A DNA stretch of 64,000 nt. Source: Longirhabdus pacifica. GTDB taxonomy: Bacteria > Bacillota > Bacilli > Paenibacillales > DSM-105158. A model generated the notes under the pieces. That model searched no databases. It was not told the origin of the DNA and was given only the letters and a program-made list of their open reading frames with translations. Made by a program: the position numbers and the translations under genes. Positions 56,679 through 64,000 of this stretch are shown here, piece by piece (the first letter of the stretch is position 1; every line of letters begins with the position of its first letter). The stretch covers positions 62,001 through 126,000 of the forward strand of contig NZ_QXJP01000008.1 in assembly GCF_004115085.1 (NCBI RefSeq), given 5' to 3'.

Positions 56679-57211
56679 AAACATTCAAAGCATACCGCTT
56701 ATTTGTTGTGTTACTATTCGTTCTCTCTCTCGTCACTTTATGGAATCAAACGATGGGATGGAATGCCATACAATTAACCGGTAAAAGTATGTTAGACATG
56801 CTCCTCTTACTGCCTCCTATACTCATTTTTGTCAGTGTACTGGATACATGGTTGGAAAAAGATGCACTAGTAAAATATATGGGGAAAGATGCTGGTCTAT
56901 ACGGCATAGTATTTGCTTTGTTATTAGGTACTGTTGCAGCAGGCCCCCTCTATATTGCTTTTCCCATCTCCGTCATACTGTTAAGAAAAGGCGCAAGCCT
57001 GCGGTATATTGTGTTTTTCCTAGGTGTTTGGTCCACCACAAAAATACACGTGGTTATTTTTGAACTCACTTCATTCGGCCCTCTATTTTCATTTCTTCGT
57101 ATTAGCTTCTGCCTGCTATTTTTCTATATGATGGGTGTTATATTTGAAAAAATATATGACCGACGTCCATCATTACAACGTGACATGATGAAGCAGCATT
57201 CAGAAATGTAA
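56675..57211 (+). CDS. ArsP-type (DUF318) permease, second half
   Basis: 178 residues, about four to five helices, with MLLLLPPILIFVSVLDTWL, LVKYMGKDAGLYGI, GTVAAGPLYIAFP and GVWSTTKIHVVIFE, the conserved parts of ArsP-family permeases. ATG 56675 overlaps the previous stop (ATGA) behind GGTGGTGATGG. The two halves together equal one full permease of about 340 residues. Confidence 0.8.
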   Translation: MKTFKAYRLFVVLLFVLSLVTLWNQTMGWNAIQLTGKSMLDMLLLLPPILIFVSVLDTWLEKDALVKYMGKDAGLYGIVFALLLGTVAAGPLYIAFPISVILLRKGASLRYIVFFLGVWSTTKIHVVIFELTSFGPLFSFLRISFCLLFFYMMGVIFEKIYDRRPSLQRDMMKQHSEM

Positions 57212-57215
57212 TATC

Positions 57216-57256
57216 ATTTCACCTTACTTTGCCTCAGCTCCGTGGTAAGGTGAAAT
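57216..57256. terminator. Shared terminator of convergent permease and kinase genes
   Basis: ATTTCACCTTAC/GTAAGGTGAAAT 12-bp stem spanning the stop codon of the kinase gene. U-tracts are weak. Confidence 0.6.
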
Positions 57257-58994
57257 GAAAAACGACTCCTTCTTCACTATTACTCACACCATACTCATTA
57301 CGATGACGTTCTAATATCGTTTTTACAATAAGAAGGCCTAATCCTGTACCACCTGAAGTTCGATTTCTTGATTTTTCAATGCGATAAAATCTGTCCCATA
57401 TTTTTGTCAGCTCTTCTTCTTCAATATACGCACCTGTATTCACTACGCTTACCGTCACATAGGTATTCTGCACTTCTGCTCTAACAAATACCCTCTCTCC
57501 ATGCTTACTATAACGGATAGCATTATGTACTAAATTACGCAGCACTTGCTCTAACTGTTTCATATCCCCTTCTACGTGTACCTGAACAGGCGTCATTTCA
57601 AATGCTATCTGTTTCTCTTCCAGCATATGACTAAAAATAGTTTTTATTTTTCTAAACAAATGTTGCAGCGGAAAAGTCGAGATCGTCAGCTGAAAACTAT
57701 CCTCCTCTAGTTTAGACAACTCCAACATGTCGAGAACGAGCGCGTTCATAGAATCAATTTCTTCTAGAATAACCGTTAAATAGTGTTCCTTCTTTTCCTC
57801 GTATATGCCATCTTTTATGCCTTCTGCGTATCCTTTTATAATCCCTAATGGCGTTTTCAATTCATGGGATACATTAGCTACAAACTCCTTGCGCCGTTTT
57901 TCTTGTTCCCGCTCCAACTCCATCTCATCTTTCAACTTAGCATTCGATGCTTGAAGTTCTTTAAGGCTCTGGTCCAAATTGTTAGATAAAGTATTTAAAC
58001 TACGAGAGAGATTCCCTAATTCATCATCCGATTGGATCGTAGAGGATGTTGAAAAATCTAAATTAGCCATCCGCTCTGCTATACGGTTCATTTCCACAAT
58101 AGGCTTCGTCATCGTCCGCGAGTATAAAAAGGATGACAAAACGATCAAAACAAGCCCTATACCTAGCACAAAGATCGTAAATTGATTCATAATACTAATC
58201 GCTTCGTTGATAGGTTGTAACGAATGCATCACGAAAATATACTTCATATTACTTTGCACTTCAATCGGGTAAATGAACACGATGTTCTCTATACCACTTA
58301 ATTCATCTTCAAAACTGTAATGGATGACTTCTCCCATTTCAAGATCCAATAATTCTTCTCTATTTTCGTAAAACCAATACCCTACTTCATCTAACAAAAG
58401 ATCATTTTTGTATATCAATGCTTCTTCGTACACCAATTCATTAAAATAAACGACTTTACCAGTGACATTAACGGTAGAAAATTGATCCTCTTTCCACTCT
58501 TTTTCTAAGTCTTCGTTGTAATAATTGACTTCATCTGACTGTAAAAGAAATGGTTCTATGACACTTTCATCTTCTTTCATTAAAATACCTTCTACATGAA
58601 TCTTCGAACCCATTAACTTCTCAAAGTCTTCGTAAGTATCGAGTGCATAAATGTCACCTGAGAATATTTTATAAAAAAGACCTTCCTCCGTTTGCATCAC
58701 AATACTATAATTATGTTGTGTATCCGTAATCCCATCTTCATCCATAATGACTAGCGGTGCATTGTTGTATTCTACAAATAAACTGATTTGTTCATTCAAT
58801 TGCGACAAATTCCAATTAGACTCCGTAAACGATTCCGCAAAATCATATATATTATGTTCAATGTCATTATTTTTTTTGTTGATGTAATAATCCCCTAAAA
58901 ATAACGTTTGGAAAATAAATTGAACGAGCAGAATAAATGAAAAAATCCCAAATGTAAACATAAACAGTTTAAATGATATGCCTTTCCTTCTCAC
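57234..58994 (-). CDS. Sensor histidine kinase (OmpR type)
   Basis: 586 residues. Helix at ~10-30, a large extracytoplasmic sensor (~30-270, acidic), second helix near 275-295, HAMP, HisKA with VSHELKTPLG (His near 376), HATPase with NLVHNAIRYSKHG and GGTGLGLLIVK. GTG start at 58994 overlaps the regulator stop by 4 bp. Signal unknown. Confidence 0.93.
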   Translation of the reverse strand: MRRKGISFKLFMFTFGIFSFILLVQFIFQTLFLGDYYINKKNNDIEHNIYDFAESFTESNWNLSQLNEQISLFVEYNNAPLVIMDEDGITDTQHNYSIVMQTEEGLFYKIFSGDIYALDTYEDFEKLMGSKIHVEGILMKEDESVIEPFLLQSDEVNYYNEDLEKEWKEDQFSTVNVTGKVVYFNELVYEEALIYKNDLLLDEVGYWFYENREELLDLEMGEVIHYSFEDELSGIENIVFIYPIEVQSNMKYIFVMHSLQPINEAISIMNQFTIFVLGIGLVLIVLSSFLYSRTMTKPIVEMNRIAERMANLDFSTSSTIQSDDELGNLSRSLNTLSNNLDQSLKELQASNAKLKDEMELEREQEKRRKEFVANVSHELKTPLGIIKGYAEGIKDGIYEEKKEHYLTVILEEIDSMNALVLDMLELSKLEEDSFQLTISTFPLQHLFRKIKTIFSHMLEEKQIAFEMTPVQVHVEGDMKQLEQVLRNLVHNAIRYSKHGERVFVRAEVQNTYVTVSVVNTGAYIEEEELTKIWDRFYRIEKSRNRTSGGTGLGLLIVKTILERHRNEYGVSNSEEGVVFHFTLPRS

Positions 58995-59656
58995 GTCAAC
59001 ACCTCAAACTTGTATCCAGTACCAATAACAGTATGAATATGTTTTGCGCTTTTCTGTATTTTCTTGCGTAGTTTTTTAATATGTGTATCCACGACCCGTT
59101 CATCACCGTAGTATTCGTATCCCCAAATCTGATTTAGTATTTGTTCACGTGACAGCACAATGCCCTCATTATCTACAAGATACAACAATAATTCGAACTC
59201 TTTCGGTGTTAATGTTACACGTTCCGTCCCTATTTTCACCACTTGACCTTGTCTATCTATTGTTACATCTTCAATGTGCTGTAATTCCTTGCCCTTAGCT
59301 CTTTTCAAAATATTTCGTGCTCTGACCACTAATACTTTCGGGCTAAACGGCTTAATGACATATTCATCTGCTCCCAGCTCAAATCCCATTAATTGATCGT
59401 CCTCTTCGCTTCTTGCTGTGAGCATAATAATCGGAATGTCGGATTCTTTTCTCACACGCCGACAGACAGACCATCCATCCATTTCAGGCATCATAATATC
59501 TAATATGATGAGATCCACAGGATGCATATGAAACTTCTCCAACGCTTCTGCCCCATTTTCCGCCTCAATCACCTTGAATCCATTGGCTTGAAAGTAATCC
59601 CTCACAATCTCTCTCATTCGCACTTCGTCTTCCACTAACAAAATCGTGGTGTTCAT
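58991..59656 (-). CDS. OmpR/PhoB-family response regulator
   Basis: 221 residues. Receiver (EDE near residue 9-11, phospho-acceptor in LIILDIMMPEMDG, Lys in VIKPFSP) and winged helix (VTLTPKEFELLLYLVDNEG, RVVDTHIKKLRKKI, TVIGTGYKFE). First gene of the two-component operon. ATG 59656 behind TTAGGAGAT. Confidence 0.95.
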   Translation of the reverse strand: MNTTILLVEDEVRMREIVRDYFQANGFKVIEAENGAEALEKFHMHPVDLIILDIMMPEMDGWSVCRRVRKESDIPIIMLTARSEEDDQLMGFELGADEYVIKPFSPKVLVVRARNILKRAKGKELQHIEDVTIDRQGQVVKIGTERVTLTPKEFELLLYLVDNEGIVLSREQILNQIWGYEYYGDERVVDTHIKKLRKKIQKSAKHIHTVIGTGYKFEVLT

Positions 59657-59688
59657 CTCCTAATCCTCCGTTTAATCTCGTCTTCCTT

Positions 59689-60741
59689 CTATTGTACTGC
59701 TGTTGCCTTTACCTCATCCTTTGGCTTCGCTTTACTATACAAAGGTTGTACTAACCGTTGAACGAAACGATCTAGTGGCTTTTCCACAACGTAATGAATG
59801 CCGGTACTGATACATACAATCACTGTACATACCAAACTGTATGCTACAGCAGAGGATATATATTCAAACCATCTGTTCACATCGTACAAGTACATCGAGA
59901 TAATAAGCAGAGGGTAATGAGATAAGTACAAAGCATAACTAGACTGTTCTAAAATCTGAATTGGTTTCGGAATGTTAATATTTCTAGTTTGGTCTAATCC
60001 CGCTCCACCTAGTACAAGTAAAAAGGCAGCAGGACCAAACATCATTTCTAATGGCAAGCGACTCTCGATTCCGTTGGTCATGACATACCAAGTATAGGCA
60101 TAACCGATGATGCCAGCAATGAGGTATACGAACGCCCCCCTTATTCTCACTTTCATCACGATAGCAGCTGCAATACATCCTAATAAGAATTCGAAGTTAT
60201 AATAATTCATCGTTAACAGAGAAAGAATCGTATCTTCTCCCAAAAATCCATAACGATACAGATACAGTGTCATGATACTGACTATTGCCAACATAGGTAG
60301 TCTCCATAACGGCTGCCAAATCACGATTGCCATCATCAGGTAGAAAAACACCATATGACTTAACGACCATGTCGTATCTAGTATATGTTCTGACGTTGGG
60401 AGAACGAAAAGAGATCCTAGCAATTCATCTGAAGCATATGGTTCCCACAAACCAATATAACTAGCTGCAAAAAAGAACAACGTCAACACCCAAACCAGTG
60501 GCATAATCCTCGTGATTCGTTTAAGCAAGAAATTTCTTGCTTGCCCGTTTTCCCCGAACTTTCTATTATAAATGTAATATAACAGAAAGCCACTCATCAC
60601 AAAAAATAAATCTACACCACCCGTTTTCTCAAATTTCAACATATACATAAAGTTGACATCATATATTTGAGCTGCATGTAAGAGCAAAATAAGCACAGGG
60701 GCTATCGCTCGAAATGACTGTAATAATGAAAGTTTTTTCAT
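59689..60741 (-). CDS. Acyltransferase 3 family membrane protein
   Basis: 350 residues with about ten helices. Motifs LQSFRAIAPVLILLLHA (catalytic His), GVDLFFVMSGFLLYYIYNRKF and ILEQSSYALYLSHYPLLII match acyltransferase_3/OafA enzymes that O-acylate surface polysaccharides. Ends EVKATAVQ. Located 33 bp before (downstream of) the response regulator gene on the same strand; possibly the same transcript. Confidence 0.9.
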   Translation of the reverse strand: MKKLSLLQSFRAIAPVLILLLHAAQIYDVNFMYMLKFEKTGGVDLFFVMSGFLLYYIYNRKFGENGQARNFLLKRITRIMPLVWVLTLFFFAASYIGLWEPYASDELLGSLFVLPTSEHILDTTWSLSHMVFFYLMMAIVIWQPLWRLPMLAIVSIMTLYLYRYGFLGEDTILSLLTMNYYNFEFLLGCIAAAIVMKVRIRGAFVYLIAGIIGYAYTWYVMTNGIESRLPLEMMFGPAAFLLVLGGAGLDQTRNINIPKPIQILEQSSYALYLSHYPLLIISMYLYDVNRWFEYISSAVAYSLVCTVIVCISTGIHYVVEKPLDRFVQRLVQPLYSKAKPKDEVKATAVQ

Positions 60742-60836
60742 CTCTCACACTCCTAAAGGTTTAGGTTATTTGTAGTTTGTATTATAGGAGGGAGATGTGT
60801 CCTTCATGTGTACTTAGAGTGAAGGTATGCATACCC

Positions 60837-60869
60837 AAAAAACCTTTGGCTTAAAACAACCAAAGGTTA
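60837..60869 (-). terminator. Terminator of the GrpB-family gene
   Basis: AACCTTTGG/CCAAAGGTT 9-bp stem on the minus strand followed by TTTTGGG. Confidence 0.8.
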
Positions 60870-60888
60870 GCTACAATTAGCTACTACA

Positions 60889-61404
60889 CTACTGTTCATA
60901 TCGTATGCGTGCTTTTTCTATGACGGCCTGAATGAATGGTTCTTTGCTTTTACTATACAGCGCTCTATCCTGAGCATATTGCACAGCCAATGTCCTCTTT
61001 ACCATTGCATACTGCTTTGCTTCAGGAGGGTGTTCACTGAGGTAGTCACGAAACCATATTTTTTCTTTCCATTCTTTACTATGATATTCACATACGTGTA
61101 CATGACACGTCCCTCTTCCCCATTCCCCTTTTCTAAAAAATCTTCTATCTATTAATTCCGGCTTATGTACGTATTCATATTGTATTGTACTGAATGGTTC
61201 GATAAGTTGAAATGCATCCGCTACATCACTAATGCCTACGAGTATATCGATAATGGGCTTAGCTGGCATACCTTTTATGGAAGTACTTCCGATATGTTCT
61301 ATTCCGCTCACTTTATCACCTATAACGTCGATCATTCTTTTTTTCTCTATGAAGAAACGTTGTTCCCATTCTGGATTGTAGTCTACTAATTTGACCATGA
61401 TCAT
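60889..61404 (-). CDS. GrpB (UPF0157) family protein
   Basis: 171 residues, nucleotidyltransferase-like fold: VKLVDYNPEWEQRFFIEKKRM, IEHIGSTSIKGMPAKPIIDILVGI, RGTCHVHVCEY and FRDYLSEHPP. Common in Bacillus, function undefined. ATG 61404 behind AGGAGAT. Confidence 0.92.
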   Translation of the reverse strand: MIMVKLVDYNPEWEQRFFIEKKRMIDVIGDKVSGIEHIGSTSIKGMPAKPIIDILVGISDVADAFQLIEPFSTIQYEYVHKPELIDRRFFRKGEWGRGTCHVHVCEYHSKEWKEKIWFRDYLSEHPPEAKQYAMVKRTLAVQYAQDRALYSKSKEPFIQAVIEKARIRYEQ

Positions 61405-61564
61405 TACATATCTCCTAACTATATTTATAAGTATAATGTGATTGTTGCCCGTTGTCGTCTTTCAAACTGCACCTACACCCTAATAAAAAATTATTCCACA
61501 AGCGTGATGGTACAACTTTAACCATGCTATATATAAGTAAGTAAACACTTTGAGGAGGTTACAT

Positions 61565-62374
61565 ATGGTTGTTTTTGCTCAAGGTAAATTTGTACCTGAA
61601 GAAAAAACAAAAATAAGCATTAGAAGTTCTAGCGTCAACTTTGGACTGGGCATTTTAGAAGGCATCAGAGCTTTTTGGAATCCAGTCCAACAGCTTCTCA
61701 AAGCAACGATAGATCTATTAAGAATAAATAAAATAAGAGAAAACATATACATTCGTCCTCTTTGTCTTGTTGATGAAACTGCCACTGCTCTCCGTTTGTT
61801 TGATAGTAATAATGTTGTCTATATTTATTTAAGTTCAGTTCGTTATGGTGAAGATGAACTAAATATATGTATTTCTTCTTGGGTAAGAAATCAAACAAAC
61901 GCTATTCCTACAGATGCTAAATCAACAGCTGGCTACATGAATTCAGCACTTGCAGCATCTAATGCAAGGTTAAGTGGGTTTGATGATGCTATTTTCCTTG
62001 ACGCTGCAGGGAATGTGGCAGAAGGAACTGGGACAAATGTTTTCATCGTTATAGGAAGAACATTAATAACTCCACCCGTTTCTGATGATATTGTAAACGG
62101 AATTACTAGAGATACCATCATTACCATGGCAAAACATTCACTTGGAATAAACACAGTACAAAGAAGCATGGATCGAACAGAGCTTTACACTGCGGATGAA
62201 GTTTTTATTAGTGGGACTGCAGCTGGAATTAAGTCCATAGTGAAAATTGATCACCGAACTATTGGAACAGGTAAGAAAGGAATAATCACAAGCAATATTC
62301 AAAAGTTGTACCAAAATATTGTTTCTGGTAATGCACCCCAATACAGTAACTATCTCACCCCAGTGTACACTTAA
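61565..62374 (+). CDS. Branched-chain aminotransferase-like protein with internal deletion
   Basis: 269 residues; relatives have about 300-310. PLP lysine retained in IPTDAKST (residue 119), and GTGTNVFIV, TPPVSDDIVNGITRD and FISGTAAGI are present. Compared with the family, about 35-40 residues are missing after LEGIRAFWNPVQQL (near residue 44), the part that normally holds the PLP-phosphate-binding Arg. The frame stays open. Start ATG 61565 behind GAGGAGG. Probably impaired; not next to other ilv/leu genes. Confidence 0.8.
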   Translation: MVVFAQGKFVPEEKTKISIRSSSVNFGLGILEGIRAFWNPVQQLLKATIDLLRINKIRENIYIRPLCLVDETATALRLFDSNNVVYIYLSSVRYGEDELNICISSWVRNQTNAIPTDAKSTAGYMNSALAASNARLSGFDDAIFLDAAGNVAEGTGTNVFIVIGRTLITPPVSDDIVNGITRDTIITMAKHSLGINTVQRSMDRTELYTADEVFISGTAAGIKSIVKIDHRTIGTGKKGIITSNIQKLYQNIVSGNAPQYSNYLTPVYT

Positions 62375-62442
62375 TTCATCAAAACACTTACAAGAAACAA
62401 GATTTTCCCTTCATTAACAAATATGAATGTCATATGTTTCTT

Positions 62443-62478
62443 TTGACGAAATGTTAAACTGGATGTATAGTTTATACA
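62443..62478 (+). promoter_or_regulatory. Promoter and palindromic operator of the tet-like MFS gene
   Basis: TTGACG (62443-62448), 17-nt spacer, TATAGT (62466-62471). The palindrome TGTATA-GTT-TATACA (62464-62478) covers the -10, as a repressor site would. Confidence 0.55.
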
Positions 62479-62494
62479 GTATAGCAATACTACA

Positions 62495-62562
62495 CAAGTT
62501 GAATGAACTTTTGCAACCAACTTATTACATTATCCCATCATTTCTTCATCTTATATAGTACA
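62495..62562 (-). repeat. Shortened copy of the 115-bp hairpin element
   Basis: On the minus strand it reads AAGATGAAGAAATGAT, a short linker, then AATAAGTTGGTT and TTCAACTT. This matches the ends of the 17440 element, including the left flank ACTATATA, but the central hairpin with the CAGTTGCC-type loop is missing. It lies in the leader of the MFS gene, in opposite orientation. Confidence 0.6.
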
Positions 62563-62608
62563 TGAATGTTATATAGTAAATGAATGACAAGGAGTTTGAT
62601 CTAATCCA

Positions 62609-63979
62609 ATGAATACAGCTGCAATGAAGGAAGGTTCATTAGTGCATGAAAATAAAATCATTTTTTTATGGAGTATGACGGTATTGCTCGTTGTCATGAA
62701 CACGACGATGTTTAATGTGGCGCTGCCATCCGTCCTTCAAGATTTATCCTTAACCTCTTCTACTACCTCTTGGGTAGTTTCAGGTTATTCTATTGTGTTT
62801 GCTATTTCTACACTAACGTACAGCAGATTATCCGATTTCATCCCCATTTCTCGACTACTATTGCTTGGTCTCATCTTACTGGGAATCGCTTCTTTTATCG
62901 GTTGGATGGCTAATACGTTTGTAGAGTTATTATTAGCAAGGCTTTTACAAGCTGCGGGCGCTGGATCTGTACCAGGATTAGCGATGGTTTTAGCTAGTAG
63001 ATACATCCCGTTGTCTAGAAGAGGAAAAGCCATGTCGCTTATTTCTTCCGCTGCATCCTTAGGTTTTGGTCTAGGGCCTGTTGTTGGAGGGGCGATTACT
63101 CAGGCACTAGGATGGAACTATTTATTTGTCGTGACGAGTTTTACGGTGTTACTACTTCCTGTTTTTTATAAACTACTACCTAAAGAGTCAGCAACTCAAA
63201 AAATAAAATTTGATTATATCGGTGCATTGTTAACTGCTGCTATCGTTACTTTCTTTTTACTATTTTTATCTACACTTTCATTTTACTTTCTCATTGCTAG
63301 TGTAGTCAGTTTGTTGCTGCTATGGAAACACATCCACAAGGTATCCGTCCCATTTATTCAGCCGATCATATTGCAAAATCGTGCATATATTAAGTTACTG
63401 TTTATTAGTTTCATCGCCTTTATTACTCATTTTTCTACCTTGTTTATGATGCCGTTTATTCTTGCAAATATTTTCAACAAAGAAGCTGCTGCCATTGGAC
63501 TGATGATCTTTCCAGGTGCGATGCTCTCTGCTGTTGCCGCACAATTTATCGGTAGAGTCATTGACCGTTTTGGTAACATACCAATTATGATGCTAGGACA
63601 AGCTTTATTAATCATTTCCACTAGTTTACTTGCTCTATTTTCTAGCGTCTCTCCTTACTGGATTATGTTCGCCTATGCATTTATGAGTACGGGCTTTTCC
63701 GCCTTAACGTCTAGCATTGCGAATGAAGCGACAAGAATTTTACCAGATGCGCAAATAGGAACGGGGATGGGCATGTATCAACTGGTGCAGTTTTTTGGAG
63801 GTGCTTTTGGTGTAGCATTGTCAGGTATGTTGATACTTTGGCAGTCTAATCTGGCATATGAAGCGATATACCGTAATATTTTTATTGGCATCATCGGAAG
63901 TTTACTTATTTCCGTTATTTTATTTATCCGTTACAGAAAAAATCAACGGATCGTACTCAAACATCAAAATGTGTCTTGA
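62609..63979 (+). CDS. MFS drug exporter (DHA2/Tet(L)-like)
   Basis: 456 residues, about fourteen helices. VLLVVMNTTMFNVALPSVLQ, TSSTTSWVVSGYSIVFA, ARLLQAAGAGSVPGLAMVL and GFGLGPVVGGAITQALGW are typical of 14-helix drug exporters such as Tet(L) or Bmr3. ATG 62609 with AAGGAG about 12 nt upstream, a rather long spacer. Substrate unknown; preceded by a promoter with an overlapping palindrome. Confidence 0.9.
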   Translation: MNTAAMKEGSLVHENKIIFLWSMTVLLVVMNTTMFNVALPSVLQDLSLTSSTTSWVVSGYSIVFAISTLTYSRLSDFIPISRLLLLGLILLGIASFIGWMANTFVELLLARLLQAAGAGSVPGLAMVLASRYIPLSRRGKAMSLISSAASLGFGLGPVVGGAITQALGWNYLFVVTSFTVLLLPVFYKLLPKESATQKIKFDYIGALLTAAIVTFFLLFLSTLSFYFLIASVVSLLLLWKHIHKVSVPFIQPIILQNRAYIKLLFISFIAFITHFSTLFMMPFILANIFNKEAAAIGLMIFPGAMLSAVAAQFIGRVIDRFGNIPIMMLGQALLIISTSLLALFSSVSPYWIMFAYAFMSTGFSALTSSIANEATRILPDAQIGTGMGMYQLVQFFGGAFGVALSGMLILWQSNLAYEAIYRNIFIGIIGSLLISVILFIRYRKNQRIVLKHQNVS

Positions 63980-64000
63980 ACATTCTCACAAGTAAAAAAG

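Noticed and set aside
61919-61921. Loss of the catalytic lysine in the aminotransferase
   Set aside because: The later AASNA differs from a common AKTEA, but the true PLP lysine is in IPTDAKST and is present.

Overview
The window is AT-rich chromosomal DNA of an endospore-forming member of the Bacillaceae. Evidence: strong GGAGG-type ribosome sites, many TTG/GTG starts, short U-tract terminators and Bacillus-type gene sets (caa3 oxidase ctaCDEF-ctaG, BmrCD with its leader, Spo0E-like and YhcN/YlaJ-type sporulation proteins, a CotA-like multicopper oxidase, a CcpA cre site). No rRNA, tRNA, prophage, insertion sequence or CRISPR array was seen. The species cannot be named from this sequence.

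Layout. 1-3.6 kb: S41 peptidase, CopZ-like copper chaperone and a CotA-like multicopper oxidase cut by the window edge, all minus strand, preceded by tandem 115-bp hairpin repeats. 3.6-6.4 kb: Tes/MJ0619-like radical SAM enzyme, an Lgt-like protein interrupted by an in-frame TGA, and a small membrane protein. 6.5-11.5 kb: cytochrome caa3 oxidase operon. 11.6-22.5 kb: spore lipoprotein, MFS, a NarL-type two-component system whose kinase has a premature TAA, CMD protein, HAD phosphatase, ABC transporter, TRIC-type channel, ilvA. 22.6-27.7 kb: bmrCD with promoter, leader peptide and attenuator, plus two small ORFs. 27.7-33.7 kb: SDR, long HPF, flavoprotein/orphan chemoreceptor pair, a large anchored protein, and a six-copy 29-bp hairpin array. 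34-40.5 kb: ALDH/Fe-ADH operon under a perfect cre match, psuGK with an operator-like repeat, two gene remnants. 40.7-53 kb: MFS, secreted metzincin, REC-BTAD regulator, and a 2688-residue SLH surface protein. 53-64 kb: pyrDB-pyrK, a Spo0E-like gene, PadR with a split ArsP-type permease, an OmpR two-component system, acyltransferase, GrpB, a BCAT with an internal deletion, MFS.

The most unusual signal is a dispersed hairpin family. Two quite different repeat types (a 115-bp unit and a 29-bp tandem unit) share the same core: 9-bp arms around an 8-nt loop CAGTTGCC. The arm sequences differ between loci and compensate each other while the loop is almost fixed, which points to selection for a folded RNA or single-stranded DNA hairpin. 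Other structured leaders are a ribosome-site-sequestering hairpin at the multicopper oxidase, the bmr attenuator, and competing hairpins before a small ORF between bmrC and bmrD. Gene decay is also frequent: two internal stop codons, one internal deletion and two C- or N-terminal remnants.
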